Assembly: GCF_020229735.1 (NCBI RefSeq)
Contig: NZ_CP083455.1
Span: 833,001-897,000, forward strand
Length of the DNA stretch: 64,000 nucleotides
Source of the DNA: Deinococcus taeanensis
Lineage (GTDB): Bacteria > Deinococcota > Deinococci > Deinococcales > Deinococcaceae
Reading direction: 5' to 3'
In this document: positions 40,637 to 52,515 of the stretch, piece after piece
Numbering within the stretch: position 1 is the first letter of the stretch
Layout of the letters: each line of letters opens with the position of its first letter
Notes under the pieces: generated by a model
The model's input: only the letters and a program-made list of their open reading frames with translations
What the model was told of the DNA's origin: nothing
Databases searched by the model: none
Position numbers and translations under genes: made by a program

Positions 40637-40840
40637 GTGACCTTATCCGACCAGTACCAGAACATGCCCAAGCTCCTGAAAGTCAGCGAGGTGGCTGACT
40701 TCACCGGCACGCACGAACGCACGGTCCGCCGCTGGATCCGTGACGGCCGGCTGGGCGCCGTGGAACACCCCAACGGCCTGCGCGTGCCCCGCCGGGCACT
40801 ATGGCGGTTCCTGGGACTGGACCTGGCCCTGAGCGCCTGA
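40637..40840 (+). CDS. Small helix-turn-helix DNA-binding protein (excisionase/MerR-like)
   Basis: This 67-residue protein has the winged-HTH fold seen in excisionases and MerR N-termini: MPKLLKVSEVADFTGTHERT, then VRRWIRDGRLGAVEHPNG, LRVPRRALWRFLG. It begins at GTG 40637, with AAGGAGG eight nt upstream; an in-frame ATG at 40583 lies inside the leader and has no such site. No integrase or phage gene is near, so it is more likely a chromosomal regulator. Its targets are unknown. Confidence 0.78.
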   Translation: MTLSDQYQNMPKLLKVSEVADFTGTHERTVRRWIRDGRLGAVEHPNGLRVPRRALWRFLGLDLALSA

Positions 40841-40875
40841 CCACGCGGCCAGCCCCGGCTGGCACAATGGCAGGC

Positions 40876-41622
40876 GTGACCGACCCGCTGGTGACCCTCC
40901 GCGCGCAGCTGCGCACCTTCCCGCCGGGCGCGGCGCTCCCCAGTCTGCCTGCCGGCCTCAGTGCGGCGCAGCAGGAGGAGGCTGCCGCGCTCGCCCTGCT
41001 CAGCGGCCAGCCCCGGCTGGCCCTGGCCTGGACCCGCGAGCCCCAGCGGCGGGCCGCTGCCCTCCTGCGTCTGGGCGAGAGCGCAGAGGCGACCGCAACC
41101 CTTCAGCTGCTGCCGGCGGACGCCCGCGTGACCCTGTTGCGCGCCCGGGCAGCCCAGCAGCAGCAGCACCCGGACGCCCCCACCCTGACCCTGGACGCGC
41201 GTACAAAGGCGCGGCGTGACGGTGACGGCGCCGCGCTGATTGCCGCCGTGACCCTGCTGGGCGAACTCCAGCTGGCGCGCGAGCCGCACGCAGCGCTGCG
41301 TGCCCTCGCCGAGGGCCTGAAAGTGGCCGAACTAATGGGCGAAGCCGCCGACCCGCATCTGCTCGCGGTGCTGGCGCACGCGCAACTGGCCCTGAATTCC
41401 CGCAAGGGTCAGGCCACCGCGCACAAAGCCCTGGCGCGCAGTGAGGCGCGCGGCCCGGCGCGCGTGCTGGCCCTGCTGGCCCTCGCGCGCCCTGATGAGG
41501 CCCTCGCAGAAGCCCAAGCGGGCGAACTGAGCCGGCACTGGTGGACCTTCACCGTCCCCAACAGTGACGGAGACTCCACGCTGCCCGCCGCACCAGGACC
41601 AGCGCGGCGGACGGTAGACTGA
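40876..41622 (+). CDS. Alanine-rich TPR-like hypothetical protein
   Basis: This roughly 248-residue protein is built of Ala/Leu-rich helices: QRRAAALLRLGESAEATATL, LRARAAQQQQHPDAPTL, LQLAREPHAALRALAEGLKVA and HLLAVLAHAQLAL. The spacing resembles degenerate TPR repeats, and it is probably a soluble scaffold. GTG 40876 follows CACAAT by 7 nt; an ATG 9 nt upstream is also in frame, so the start is uncertain. It lies 35 bp after the HTH gene in the same direction and may share its transcript. Confidence 0.6.
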   Translation: MTDPLVTLRAQLRTFPPGAALPSLPAGLSAAQQEEAAALALLSGQPRLALAWTREPQRRAAALLRLGESAEATATLQLLPADARVTLLRARAAQQQQHPDAPTLTLDARTKARRDGDGAALIAAVTLLGELQLAREPHAALRALAEGLKVAELMGEAADPHLLAVLAHAQLALNSRKGQATAHKALARSEARGPARVLALLALARPDEALAEAQAGELSRHWWTFTVPNSDGDSTLPAAPGPARRTVD

Positions 41623-42216
41623 CGAACTGCGCCGGGTCAAGCAGAGTCCCCCCAGGACCCCTGGATGCCCCGGCTTTGGGGCGTGTCACCACCCCTCCGC
41701 GGCGGGGCCCAATCCGCACCCACGCGGTCCGTGCGTCAGGCTGCCTCCCTGGAAGTCCCGTCCCGTGACCTTCCCCGCCAGCACACCAGTCCAGGCATTG
41801 GACCGCAGTGCCGAGCAGGGGGGAGGTCTGCGCCGAGGTCCGGTCCAGGGTCAGGTGGTCCGCGTGTTCGCCCGCTGGTTCAGCGGGCCTGCCAGGAGGC
41901 GCAAACATGCCGGGTCGGCCTCTGTGGGGGCGCTCGCCTGCCGGTCACAGGGTCTTCCGGGAGGACACCCACCTGATGCCCGTGACCGGTGGTCAGGGCT
42001 GCGGGCCGGACCACGCTGCCAGCAGGCTCCCTCGTCCTCAGCGCGCCACCGTCACATTTCCGTTCGGCGCCCGCCGCTTGAGCCGATGGAAGTGGGAATG
42101 GCCGCGGCCCCGTGGCCTCCTGCGCGGCCCGCCCACTCCGCCGCTGATCTGGAACGCACGCGAGGTGCCAGGGTCCCAGTGGTGGGCAGTGACCTCCGGG
42201 TGTGGCGGGTGCAGGG
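41623..42216. other. Convergent intergenic region without a recognised gene
   Basis: These 590 or so bases lie between convergent genes. Open frames are present but show no family resemblance or start signals. An 8-bp hairpin at 41870-41888 (3-nt loop) is the only clear structure. The region may be decayed coding DNA, but I cannot identify a parent gene. Confidence 0.4.
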
Positions 42217-43476
42217 TCAACCGGCCTGAACGTCCAGGCGCGCCAGACCCCGGATCACGAATCCCCCGGTGTACTGCCCGGGTTCCTGAGGATTCACGAG
42301 GCGCAGGGCTGGCAGCGCGCGGCACAGGGCGCGCAGGCTCAGCGCGAGTTCCAGCCGGGCGAGGGGCGCGCCCAGGCAGTAATGAATGCCCAGTCCGAAG
42401 GTCAGGTGCGGGTTCGGGTCGCGGTCCAGCTTCAGGTCGTCCGGGGCGTCAAAGCGCTGCGGGTCGCGGTTCCCGCTGGCGTACAGCAGGCTCACGCGGT
42501 CGCCGGGGTTCAGGGGCACGCCGTGCAGCGTGAGAGGTTCAAGCACGATCCGCTCGAACATGGGCAGGGGCGTGTCGAACCGAAGGAGTTCCTCGGCGGC
42601 GCGCCGGAAGACGCCCAGGCTGTCCGGCACGTGCGCCTGCGCGACCAGCGCGTCCCACTGCGGACGCTGGCGAAGCAGCGTCAGCACTCCGGCCGTCAGG
42701 CCGTTCACGCTGGCTTCGTGTCCGGCGTTCAGCAGGAGAATGCAGGTGTCGATCAGTTCCTGCTCGGTCAGGCGGTCACCGTTCTCTTCGGCCTGCACCA
42801 GCGCCGTGATCAGGTCATCGCGTGGGTGCGCGCGTCGCTGGGCCACGAGTTCGCGCAGGAGCGCGCTGAAGTCCAGGACGGCCTGCTCCGCTTCGTCCTG
42901 GTCGGCGGGCGTGGGCAGTGGTTCGTACAGTTTCACGATGGACGCCGACCAGGGGCGTAAGTGGTGTCGGTGCGCTTCGGGCACGCCGAGCAGTTCCGCG
43001 ATCACCGTGACGGGCAGCGGCTCGGCGTAGGCACTGACCAAATCGAAGGGACCTGCGGCGCCCAGGGAGCGCAGCTGCGCGTCGAGAATCAGCTCGATGC
43101 GGCGCTGCAGGGAGTCCACGCGGCGGGGGGTGAAGGCCAGCTGCAACAGGGACCGCAGGCGCGTGTGTTTCGGCGGTTCGCTGTCCAGCAGGTGGTTGCT
43201 GTTGAAAGCGTCGAAGTTCGCCTGCCGCGGGTCGGGGAGGGGCCAGCCGAGTTCATCGCGTGAGTAGCGGTGCAGGGCGCTGCGCCCGAACCGCCGGTCG
43301 CGGAGCACGGCGCTGATGTCCGCGTGCCGGGTCAGGACCACGCGCCGCAGGCCGGGGTCGAAGAACACCGGTGTGTCGGCGCGCAGCTGCGTCAGCAGCG
43401 GGTAGGGGTCGCGCAGGAACGCCCCGTCCGTCAGGGGCAGCGTGACGTGCGGCAGGGCCGCAGCGGGCGCGCTCAC
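42217..43476 (-). CDS. Cytochrome P450
   Basis: This 419-residue heme monooxygenase shows the heme-binding motif [10 protein letters not shown] with the thiolate Cys367, the ExxR pair in ELLR, and an I-helix [10 protein letters not shown] in place of the usual AGxxT. It has no membrane anchor, so it is a soluble bacterial P450 needing a ferredoxin or similar donor that is not in this window. Its GTG start overlaps the divIVA stop as GTGA, so it is translated from the yggS-divIVA operon. Substrate is unknown, and the operon context offers no obvious metabolic partner. Confidence 0.92.
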   Translation of the reverse strand: MSAPAAALPHVTLPLTDGAFLRDPYPLLTQLRADTPVFFDPGLRRVVLTRHADISAVLRDRRFGRSALHRYSRDELGWPLPDPRQANFDAFNSNHLLDSEPPKHTRLRSLLQLAFTPRRVDSLQRRIELILDAQLRSLGAAGPFDLVSAYAEPLPVTVIAELLGVPEAHRHHLRPWSASIVKLYEPLPTPADQDEAEQAVLDFSALLRELVAQRRAHPRDDLITALVQAEENGDRLTEQELIDTCILLLNAGHEASVNGLTAGVLTLLRQRPQWDALVAQAHVPDSLGVFRRAAEELLRFDTPLPMFERIVLEPLTLHGVPLNPGDRVSLLYASGNRDPQRFDAPDDLKLDRDPNPHLTFGLGIHYCLGAPLARLELALSLRALCRALPALRLVNPQEPGQYTGGFVIRGLARLDVQAG

Positions 43477-44312
43477 AGGAACTGCTGCGCCTCTATGCGC
43501 AGGGGTCGGTCGTCGGCGTCCACCTGGGCAGGTCCGGGCGTGATGAGCGCGTGCCCGGCGAGGGGCGCGGCGTTCAGGTCAGGGGGTGAAGCCGGATCCG
43601 TGGCCTGCGCTGCCGCTGTGGGCGGGAGGACAGGCAGCGCTTCGTCCGTGGCCGTCGGGGCGGCGTGTGGCAGGCGGGGTACGGGCAGCGCCGGCTCTTC
43701 AGGAGGGACGTGCCGCGCGGCGAGTTCCGTGAAGGAGCCCAGCAGCGCCCGGTAGCCGCTGAGGAACTGCGCGTACTCCTGCCGGGCCGCGGTGAGACGC
43801 GCGGTGAGGTCCGCGTGCCGGTCACTGAAGGTGCGTTCCAGCGCGGCGAGCCGTTCAGCCTGGGCGCGTTCGCGTTCCAGGATCAGGTTGTGGTGGTCGC
43901 GTTCCAGGTCCGCGAACCGGCCGCGGAACGCCGCTTCCAGCGCGGACTGCCTCGCCTGATGGCCGGCTTCGAGTTCGGTGCGTCGGGCTTCGGTTTCGCG
44001 CAGCAGGCCGTCACGTTCCGTGGTGGCCTGCGCGACCATCAGCTCAGCCTCGCGGGCCGCGTTCTCACGCAGCTCGTGTGAGATGCGTTCGGCGGCCACG
44101 ACTGCCCGGCGGATTTCATCCTCATTCTGCCGCTGCGCTTCGAGGTCCCGTTCCAGGTCCCTGGTCCGTTCCAGGGCGCTGTGGTGCTGCTGAAGCTGGA
44201 GTTCGAGGTCGTCGGCCAGATCGTTCAGAAACGCGCGGACGCTGCTGCGGTCGTATCCGCCCATGCGGCTCGGGAATTCCTGGTGTCGGACATCAAGCGG
44301 GGTGAATTTCAC
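43473..44312 (-). CDS. divIVA: DivIVA-domain protein
   Basis: The 279-residue protein begins with the DivIVA N-terminal domain: [24 protein letters not shown], where the hydrophobic tip and the FP..RGY-like element mediate binding to curved membranes. A long coiled coil follows (about 28-190), rich in Glu, Arg, Ala and Leu. The C-terminal 80 residues are Pro/Ala-rich and disordered-looking. DivIVA proteins mark poles and septa and organise division or wall synthesis. Its ATG overlaps the yggS stop (ATGA) and its stop overlaps the P450 start. Confidence 0.88.
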   Translation of the reverse strand: MKFTPLDVRHQEFPSRMGGYDRSSVRAFLNDLADDLELQLQQHHSALERTRDLERDLEAQRQNEDEIRRAVVAAERISHELRENAAREAELMVAQATTERDGLLRETEARRTELEAGHQARQSALEAAFRGRFADLERDHHNLILERERAQAERLAALERTFSDRHADLTARLTAARQEYAQFLSGYRALLGSFTELAARHVPPEEPALPVPRLPHAAPTATDEALPVLPPTAAAQATDPASPPDLNAAPLAGHALITPGPAQVDADDRPLRIEAQQFL

Positions 44313-44959
44313 GAGAACAGACTCCTTCCCACCCTGACCAGGGTGGCTCCAGCGGCGGCGGCCAGCGGGTAGTCCCCGCTCATGCCCATACTCAACTCTG
44401 ACAGACCCAGATCATGCGCCCGGCGCGCCGTGTCCGTAAACAGGGCCAGCAGGTGCGCGTCCCGTTCGGCCGGCGGCAGGTCCTCCAGGTCCGGCGCCAT
44501 CACCATCAGGCCCCGCACGCTCAGGCCGGTGGCCTGAACGGCCCGCAGCGTGGCGGGCAGATCGGCGGGGTCCACGCCGTGCTTCTGGCGCTCACCGTTG
44601 TGCAGCTGCAGCAGCGTGGCCGGCGCGTGGCCCCAGTCCTGTGCGGCCTGCGCAATGGCTTCCGCCTGCCACGGCGCCTCGATGGAGTGCACCAGCGTCA
44701 CGTGCCGCAGGTACTTCACCTTGTTGCGCTGCAGGGACCCGATGAAATGCCACTCCAGGTCGGGCCGGAGGGTGGACTTGTCGCGCAGTTCCTGCGCGCG
44801 TCCCTCACCCAGCGGGAACGTGCCGTGCGCCAGAACGCACCGCTCGATGGCGTCCAGCGGCTGTCCTTTCGTGACGGCCACGAGGCGCACACTGCCCTCG
44901 GGGCGCCCGGCCTGGCGTTCCGCCTCGCGCAGGCGCGCCAGGACTTCCGGAACGCTCAA
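44309..44959 (-). CDS. yggS: YggS-family pyridoxal phosphate homeostasis protein
   Basis: This 216-residue single-domain PLP-binding barrel maintains free PLP and amino-acid balance. The PLP lysine lies in [11 protein letters not shown] (Lys at about 31). Other conserved pieces are [41 protein letters not shown] and VRVGRSLFS at the end. The start codon is TTG 44957-44959, with GGAG seven nt upstream. In Firmicutes and other groups yggS (ylmE) is a conserved neighbour of division genes including divIVA, which matches the operon seen here. Confidence 0.92.
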   Translation of the reverse strand: MSVPEVLARLREAERQAGRPEGSVRLVAVTKGQPLDAIERCVLAHGTFPLGEGRAQELRDKSTLRPDLEWHFIGSLQRNKVKYLRHVTLVHSIEAPWQAEAIAQAAQDWGHAPATLLQLHNGERQKHGVDPADLPATLRAVQATGLSVRGLMVMAPDLEDLPPAERDAHLLALFTDTARRAHDLGLSELSMGMSGDYPLAAAAGATLVRVGRSLFS

Positions 44960-45282
44960 CCGGCCACTCCGGCCCGGGCGGCGCGGCCTGGTCCCTGCAT
45001 AGGTTCAGAATTCACACACCTATTCTCTCCCAGGGGCCGGTGCGGCTCAAGTGCGCGTTTCGTGAGCAGCTCCCCGCACCTGATCACGAGATTCTCATAA
45101 CTGCAGTACGCCGTGTGGGGGCGCAGAGCGGGCGCCGGGGCCGCTTCCCAAGTGCGCCGCACAAAACCTTCACCCTTCTCAGCCTTTGTGCCGCAAGTGT
45201 GAGCAGCAGTGCACACCGCCCAGCCCCCGGCCAGCAGCAGCGGCGGGGGCGATTTCCACGGGTGTGCGACACTAGGAGAAGC

Positions 45283-47874
45283 ATGCGACACCCCATGACG
45301 CTCGCCGTGACCGTCCTTCTTGCCGCGCCTGCCGTCGCCCAGACGGCCGGAACCGTGCAGGACGTGACCGTGGTCGGCACCAGCGAACTGCTGGCCAATT
45401 TCATCCGCGCGACCCTCAGCGCCCAGACCGGCACGCCCCTGTCGGGCATCAACCTGCGGCAGGTGGAGCAGGAGGTCGTGGCGACCGGCTACTTCAAGAG
45501 TGCCGTGGCCGAACTGCGCACCGTGGCTGGCAAGGACACCCTGGTCATTACCGTCGTGCCGAACGCGACCATCAAGGACGTCACCATCACGGGCCTGACC
45601 TTCCTGCCCGCCGAAGGCTTCAAGAAAAGCGTCGCGGACCTGCTGAACGTCGCGCCGGGCGCCACGCTGAACAGCCAGCGCGTCGAGGAAGCCAAGGAGG
45701 CCCTCGCGCAGAACTTCCAGAGCGAGGGGTACCCGTTCGCGCCCAGCATCAGCGCGGAGGTGAAACCCAACGCCGACGGCACCGCCAACGTGAACTTCGT
45801 GGTTGACGAGACCGCGCCCCTCAGCCGCGTGGAGGTCGAGGGTGTCACGCTGCTGCCTGCCAGCACGGTGACCAGCATCTTCAAGCCCCTCTACGACGCC
45901 CGCCGCTTCACGCCCGAGGCGTACTACGCCGCCGTGCAGCAGCTTCAGCAGGCCTACGACGCCGCCGGGTACGTCCAGGCCGGCGTGGACACCCAGAACA
46001 GCACCCTCGAGGGCGGCGTCCTGAAGATCCGCACCGTCGAGGGCAGGGTCACTGCCGTGGACCTCAGCGATCTTGGGAATCCCCAGGTGACCCTCCAGAC
46101 GGTGCCCGGGCAGGCCGTCAGCCTCAGCAGGCTGCAGGCTGACGTGCGTACCCTCTCCAACCAGACCGGCAAGCCCGTGGGCTTCGCGCTGCAGGCCAAC
46201 CCCGAAAACCCCGCCCAGGTCACCGTGCTGTTCGGGTCGGCCGGCGTGGCGACCGGGCCTGTGAAAGCCATTCAGATTCAGGGCAACACCCTGATTCCCA
46301 TCGCCACCCTGCAGGCCGCCCTGAAGACCAGGGTGGGCGACGTGTACAGCCCTCAGCTGGCCCAGCAGGACTTCCTGGCGCTGCGCGACGCGTACCGCAA
46401 GAAGGGCTACGAGATCAGCACCCGCGACGCCATTGGCTACCAGGACGGCACCCTCACCTACACCATCCGCGAGGTGAAGGTCGCCGGGTACGAACTGCAG
46501 TGGCAGGGCGCGCACAACACCAAAGACCGCGTGCTTCTGCGCGAACTGCCCGCACCCGGCGCGGCGTTCAACCGCACCGAGCTGAACGCCGCCCTGGGCC
46601 GCATCGCCCGCCTGGGCTTCGTGCGGGTGGTCACCGAGAGCGTGCGCAGCGACCCGCAGAACCCTGAAAGCATCACCTACGTGCTCGGCGTCGCCGAAAC
46701 GAAGACCGGCATTCCCGTCAACCTGGGCCTGAGCTACGACGCCTTCAACGGCGGCTTCGGCGGGGACGCGGCCTACACGAACAACAACGCCTTCGGCCTG
46801 GGGCACACCTTCAGCGTCAGCCTGGGCGGCCAGCAGAACGAAGCCGGGCAGAACCTCGTGGCGAACGTCGGGTACGCCATTCCCTGGCTGGACATTGACT
46901 TCCTCGACTTCCGCAAGACCCGCACGAGCCTCAGCATGAACGCCGGCACCAACGTCAGCGGCAACAACGCCCTGGTCAGCCGCGACACCGACACGCCTGC
47001 CAAGACCGACACCGGCTGGGATTACACCGTGCGCGACACGTCCTTCAGCGTCAGCGCCGGACGTAACCTCGCGCGCAACCTGACGGCCAGCGTGGCCGCC
47101 GGCGTGAGTTACAAGACCTACTTCCTGGAGCCGCTGCAGAGCGACGACAAGAACACCGTCACGTACAAGGACGCCGCCGGCGCCGAGCAGTCCCGCACGT
47201 TCACGCAGGGCGACGCGCAGGCCCTGCTGCCCGACACGAACCTCACCACCCGCGTGAGCACCGCGCTGAACTACGACAGCAGCGACAACGGCGAGTTTCC
47301 CAGCCGCGGCGTGCGCGCCAGCGCCGCCGCCGGGTACAACTTTGGCCGTCAGGGCGACCTGGCCCTGCGCTGGGGTGACCTGAACGCCGGCGTCAGCACC
47401 TACTACGGCCTGGGCCGCACCCTGGAGAAGGACCTGGGCGTCACGACCCGCCAGCAGGTCTTCGCCGTGCGCGCCAACGCCGGCACCATCCTCGGCGCCG
47501 ACACCGCGCCCGCCGGCACCGGGTACGCCGTGGGCGGCGGCAGCGTCAGCACCGGCCGCCAGATCCGCGGCCTCAAGGACGGCGAGCTGTTCGGCACGAA
47601 CTACCTGACCGCCAGCGCCGAGTACCGGTACGACTTCGGACTGAAAGCCGGCATCGCCCAGGGCCTGTACGGCGTGGTGTTCGCGGACGCTGGCAGCGCC
47701 TGGGGCGGCAGCGCCACCAACACCGACTTCAACCTGAAGTACGGCATCGGCGCGGGCGTGCAGCTGAACCTCGGGATTGGCGGCTCCCTGCTGCCCAGCC
47801 TGCGCTTCGACTACGGCTTCAGCCCCCAGACGGGCAACGGGAAGTTCTACTTCCGCCTCGGCAACTTCTGGTAA
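45283..47874 (+). CDS. bamA: Omp85 outer-membrane assembly protein (BamA/TamA-like)
   Basis: The 863-residue protein folds other beta-barrels into the outer membrane. A signal peptide (about 1-20) is followed by several POTRA domains (about 25-460), recognisable from repeated VxVxGxTxLPxxxV patterns. Examples are [38 protein letters not shown] and [20 protein letters not shown]. The C-terminal half is a 16-strand barrel with the lid motif [14 protein letters not shown], and it ends in FYFRLGNFW, a terminal aromatic of the kind recognised during barrel insertion. AGGAG four nt before ATG 45283 fixes the start. Confidence 0.93.
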   Translation: MRHPMTLAVTVLLAAPAVAQTAGTVQDVTVVGTSELLANFIRATLSAQTGTPLSGINLRQVEQEVVATGYFKSAVAELRTVAGKDTLVITVVPNATIKDVTITGLTFLPAEGFKKSVADLLNVAPGATLNSQRVEEAKEALAQNFQSEGYPFAPSISAEVKPNADGTANVNFVVDETAPLSRVEVEGVTLLPASTVTSIFKPLYDARRFTPEAYYAAVQQLQQAYDAAGYVQAGVDTQNSTLEGGVLKIRTVEGRVTAVDLSDLGNPQVTLQTVPGQAVSLSRLQADVRTLSNQTGKPVGFALQANPENPAQVTVLFGSAGVATGPVKAIQIQGNTLIPIATLQAALKTRVGDVYSPQLAQQDFLALRDAYRKKGYEISTRDAIGYQDGTLTYTIREVKVAGYELQWQGAHNTKDRVLLRELPAPGAAFNRTELNAALGRIARLGFVRVVTESVRSDPQNPESITYVLGVAETKTGIPVNLGLSYDAFNGGFGGDAAYTNNNAFGLGHTFSVSLGGQQNEAGQNLVANVGYAIPWLDIDFLDFRKTRTSLSMNAGTNVSGNNALVSRDTDTPAKTDTGWDYTVRDTSFSVSAGRNLARNLTASVAAGVSYKTYFLEPLQSDDKNTVTYKDAAGAEQSRTFTQGDAQALLPDTNLTTRVSTALNYDSSDNGEFPSRGVRASAAAGYNFGRQGDLALRWGDLNAGVSTYYGLGRTLEKDLGVTTRQQVFAVRANAGTILGADTAPAGTGYAVGGGSVSTGRQIRGLKDGELFGTNYLTASAEYRYDFGLKAGIAQGLYGVVFADAGSAWGGSATNTDFNLKYGIGAGVQLNLGIGGSLLPSLRFDYGFSPQTGNGKFYFRLGNFW

Positions 47875-47890
47875 TCCCAGTCGCGGCCCA

Positions 47891-47930
47891 CGCGGGCGCC
47901 GGAAGGGAAAGATTCCTTCCGGCGCCCGCG
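47891..47930 (+). terminator. Hairpin terminator of the Omp85 gene
   Basis: A perfect 16-bp stem (47891-47906 with 47915-47930) and 8-nt loop begin 16 bp after the stop codon. Confidence 0.8.
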
Positions 47931-47959
47931 CCGTGCATGCCCCCTGCTAGCATGCCCGG

Positions 47960-47997
47960 ATGAGCCCGTCCCTGCCCTGTTCTGCCGGAGGTCCCCC

Positions 47998-48010
<13 letters not shown>
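47960..48010 (+). CDS. Leaderless 16-codon mini-ORF overlapping the RqcH-like gene
   Basis: TAGCAT at 47948-47953 lies 6 nt before ATG 47960, the same arrangement as at confirmed genes here. The frame encodes [16 protein letters not shown] and stops at TGA 48008-48010, overlapping the first codons of the next gene by 13 nt in another frame. The Shine-Dalgarno site of the next gene (GGAGGT) lies inside this frame, so its translation would occlude or expose that site. The PPW triplet is a known ribosome-slowing sequence. It is likely a regulatory leader rather than a functional protein. Confidence 0.45.
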
Positions 48011-49563
<1,553 letters not shown>

Positions 49564-49619
49564 GCGCGCCGGCCCGACCGCACGCGCAGCGCTCTGCCCG
49601 GCGGGTACAATGCCCGCTC

Positions 49620-49982
49620 GTGGAACGCATCATGTTCAGGGCCAAGATTCACCGCGCGACCGTCACGCAGGCCGACCTCGACTACGTGGGAAGCGTCACT
49701 ATCGATCAGGAACTGCTGGACGCCGCCGACATCCTCGTGAACGAACGGGTGGACATCTACAACATCACGAACGGCAACCGCCTCAGCACCTACGCCCTGA
49801 GCGGCCCGCGCGGCAGCGGCGTGATCGGCATCAACGGCGCGGCGGCTCACCTCGTGCAGCCCGGCGATCTGGTCATCATTGCCGCGTACGGCCAGTACAC
49901 CGAAGAGGAGGCCCGCACCCTGCAGCCCCGCGTGGTGCACGTGGACGCGCGCAACCGCCGGATCGAACTGCAACCCGCATAG
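49620..49982 (+). CDS. panD: Aspartate 1-decarboxylase
   Basis: PanD makes beta-alanine for pantothenate. It is made as an inactive chain that cleaves itself between Gly24 and Ser25 to create a pyruvoyl group. Here the sequence DYVGSVTID places Gly and Ser exactly at 24 and 25 when translation starts at GTG 49620, supporting that start over ATG 49632. Other conserved parts are [23 protein letters not shown] and [21 protein letters not shown] at 49606-49611 lies 8 nt before the GTG. No other pantothenate genes are adjacent. Confidence 0.95.
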   Translation: MERIMFRAKIHRATVTQADLDYVGSVTIDQELLDAADILVNERVDIYNITNGNRLSTYALSGPRGSGVIGINGAAAHLVQPGDLVIIAAYGQYTEEEARTLQPRVVHVDARNRRIELQPA

Positions 49983-50006
49983 GCCCGCCCACTGCCCCTG
50001 GCGGGC
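49983..50006 (+). terminator. Terminator of panD
   Basis: A 7-bp stem (49983-49989 with 50000-50006) begins directly after the panD stop. Confidence 0.5.
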
Positions 50007-50061
50007 GGGCAGTCCCCCTTTATCTTTAAAGAATCTGAAGGTGAGTGATAGACTCCGGGGC

Positions 50062-51417
50062 GTGTCCCGCCCGACCATCTGGTCTACCGCTGCGCTCATC
50101 GGCGCCGCCGGCCTGCTGCTGTACTCCGCAGTGGAGTTCCAGTACCCCCTGATGGCCGGCGCCGCCCTCCTGATGGCCGCCGCGACGGTCAGTACGCCTG
50201 GCCCGCTGCGCTTTGCACCGCTGGCCGGGTACGCCGTGGCGTTCGTGCTGTCGCTCGCCCTGCCCGGTGCGCGCGCCGGACTGCTGGACCTGCTCGGGGC
50301 GCTGCTGGTCCTCGGCGGCCTGGGCTTCCGGCTCCTGCACGAGCAGCACACCGTGCGGGAACTGGCGTGGCAGCGCAACACCATCGCCGCGCTGCATGCC
50401 GGCAGTGAACGCCTTGCCGATGCGCGCGACGCCGACGCGATCATCCGCGCCGGCGTCGGCATCCTGGATAAACTGCAGGTCGCGCCGAACCTCGCGTTCG
50501 TGGCGTACCGTCACGGCACGCCGCATATCCTGGCCGCCAAGGGCGCCTTCGAAGCCTTCCTGGAGCGCCCCATGTACCCCAGCGACAACGACAGTCGCAG
50601 CGTGCAGGCCGACCACTGGGTGGCCGAGGAGGCCCTGGCCCTCCTGAAGAAGAGCCAGCGGCGCCGCCACCACGTCGCGCCGGTGTACGGCCGGGCCTCC
50701 AACCCCCTGGGCGTGCTGATCCTGACCCGCAACGACACCGAACCCTTCGACGAGGACGAGAAAAGTGTCGTGGCGTCCTTCGCGCGTCTGCTCGGCGCTC
50801 AGCTGGGCCAGTGGAACGCCATCCGCGACCTGCGCGACGCCAACGACCTGACCCTGCGCTCACTGGGCGCAGCGCTGGAACACCGCGACGACGACACCGG
50901 AGGCCACACCACCCGCGTCGTGACCATGAGCGTCCGCCTGGCCCGCCGCCTCGGCTGGGACGAGGACCAGGTCAAGGCGCTGCGCTGGGGCGCCTACCTG
51001 CACGACCTGGGCAAGCTTGCCATTCCTGACGCCGTGCTGCACAAACGCGGGCCACTGGATTTCGAGGAACGCAAGGTCATCCAGACGCACAGCACCATCG
51101 GGTACGACATGTTGCAGGACCTGCATTTCCTGCCCGCTGAAACGCTGGACCTCGTGCGCTACCACCACGAGCGCTGGGACGGCACCGGGTACCCCAGTGG
51201 CCTGCGCGGTCAGAGCATCCCGGACACCGCCCGTCTGTTCACCATCGTGGACGTGTTCGACGCCCTCACGAACGCCCGCCCCTACAAGCCCGCCTGGACG
51301 CGCGACCGGGCCGTGAGCGAGATCCGCATGCAGGCCGGGCAGCAGTTCGACCCGCAGTACGTTGAAGCGTTCGTGCGGATGATGGCCGAACACGACGACG
51401 CCCACCTCGTCATCTGA
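50062..51417 (+). CDS. Membrane HD-GYP domain protein with GAF-like domain
   Basis: The 451-residue protein has an N-terminal membrane region of about four helices (about 7-90), a GAF-like sensor (about 105-250) and a C-terminal HD-GYP domain. The HD-GYP active-site residues are all present: HTTRV at 282-286, HDLGK with His314/Asp315, HHE at 368-370 and GYP at 376-378. HD-GYP proteins hydrolyse cyclic di-GMP. GTG 50062 lies 7 nt after TAGACT (50049-50054). The intact active site suggests it is functional; its signal is unknown. Confidence 0.9.
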   Translation: MSRPTIWSTAALIGAAGLLLYSAVEFQYPLMAGAALLMAAATVSTPGPLRFAPLAGYAVAFVLSLALPGARAGLLDLLGALLVLGGLGFRLLHEQHTVRELAWQRNTIAALHAGSERLADARDADAIIRAGVGILDKLQVAPNLAFVAYRHGTPHILAAKGAFEAFLERPMYPSDNDSRSVQADHWVAEEALALLKKSQRRRHHVAPVYGRASNPLGVLILTRNDTEPFDEDEKSVVASFARLLGAQLGQWNAIRDLRDANDLTLRSLGAALEHRDDDTGGHTTRVVTMSVRLARRLGWDEDQVKALRWGAYLHDLGKLAIPDAVLHKRGPLDFEERKVIQTHSTIGYDMLQDLHFLPAETLDLVRYHHERWDGTGYPSGLRGQSIPDTARLFTIVDVFDALTNARPYKPAWTRDRAVSEIRMQAGQQFDPQYVEAFVRMMAEHDDAHLVI

Positions 51418-51443
51418 CACGCCCAGGCGGGCGGGGCCAGACC

Positions 51444-52340
51444 TCAGCTCAGGCCAATCTCGGCGCGTGTGGGCGCGTAGGCCCCGGCATGCGAGCAGGC
51501 CGCGGCCGCCGCCCGCAGCCCCACACCCAGGTGCTCGGTCCACAACGCGTCCGGGCGTTCGGTGGCGCTCACCAGCAGGCCCGCGCACAGGGCGTCACCC
51601 GCGCCCACGGTGTCCACCACCTGCACCGGCGCGGCCGGCAGGGACGCGTGCCCGGCCGCGTGATACAGCGTCGCGCCAGCGGCGCCGCGCGTCACCACGA
51701 TGGGTGCTTTCGCGTTCATGCCCCGCAGGCGGCGAAGCACGTCGGCCTCACTGAGGTCCGGAAAAAAGAACTGGAGGTCCTCGTCACTGAACTTCATCAG
51801 GTCAGCGCGCCGCGCCACGGACTCGAACACCGCCGGGTAATCCGGATGCCGGTGCGTGATGCGCGCGTTCGGGTCGAAACTGACTTTCATGCCAGCCGTA
51901 CGGGCCGAGTCGATCACGCCCAGCAGCGTGTCGGCCAGCGGCCAGCGGCTGAGACTGATGCCGCCCACATGCAGCCACCGCGCTGCGTTCAGCCAGCCGG
52001 CGGGCAGCCGCGCCGGGTCGAAGTGCAGGTCCGCGCTGTTCTCTCCCAGGAACCGGTACGCCGGGGGGCTGGCCGAGTACACCACGGCCATCAGGGTCGG
52101 GGCCGCCACCCGCTGCAGGAAACGCAGATCCAGCCCGGCCTGCTGTGAGGCGCGCGTCAGGTCATCGCCGAAGTTGTCGTCCCCGACCGCGCCCGCAAAG
52201 GCGCTGGGGACGCCCAGTGCCGCGCACGCCCGCGCGACGTTCCAGCCTGCGCCGCCCGTATGGGCCTGCCAGGAGCTTCCCCCGGCCGTCACAAGGTCAA
52301 TCAGGGCTTCTCCGGCACTCACGATCAGCGGCAGCGACAT
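51444..52340 (-). CDS. PfkB-family carbohydrate kinase (fructokinase-like)
   Basis: The 297-residue kinase phosphorylates a sugar using ATP. The two PfkB signatures are visible: [20 protein letters not shown] near 30-50 and [14 protein letters not shown] near 250-263, the latter with the catalytic Asp. Other parts are [11 protein letters not shown] at the N-terminus and [16 protein letters not shown] text before the nucleotide site. Fructose or a related ketose is the likely substrate by family, but 2-keto-3-deoxygluconate is also possible. ATG 52338-52340 lies 7 nt after TAGCAT (52348-52353). Confidence 0.88.
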   Translation of the reverse strand: MSLPLIVSAGEALIDLVTAGGSSWQAHTGGAGWNVARACAALGVPSAFAGAVGDDNFGDDLTRASQQAGLDLRFLQRVAAPTLMAVVYSASPPAYRFLGENSADLHFDPARLPAGWLNAARWLHVGGISLSRWPLADTLLGVIDSARTAGMKVSFDPNARITHRHPDYPAVFESVARRADLMKFSDEDLQFFFPDLSEADVLRRLRGMNAKAPIVVTRGAAGATLYHAAGHASLPAAPVQVVDTVGAGDALCAGLLVSATERPDALWTEHLGVGLRAAAAACSHAGAYAPTRAEIGLS

Positions 52341-52515
52341 CGCCCTCATGCTACCCCGGTGGCCTCGTGACCACGGAACCACGCCGCCCGCCTGTCTGAC
52401 CTTAGACCACACCACGCCCCGGTGATCTCCGGACACGCCACCTGCCGCAGGCGTGACCAGAGCCGCTTCCAGAGGACAGCACAGTGGTCACGCCGACCAC
52501 CTGACCGCCCTTGCG

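Noticed and set aside
40637..40840. Small HTH protein as evidence of an integrated element
   Set aside because: Excisionase-like folds occur in ordinary regulators, and no integrase, attachment repeat or phage gene lies nearby.
44956..46806. 616-codon open frame opposite the Omp85 gene
   Set aside because: It is antisense shadow of POTRA and barrel coding sequence with no protein-like composition.
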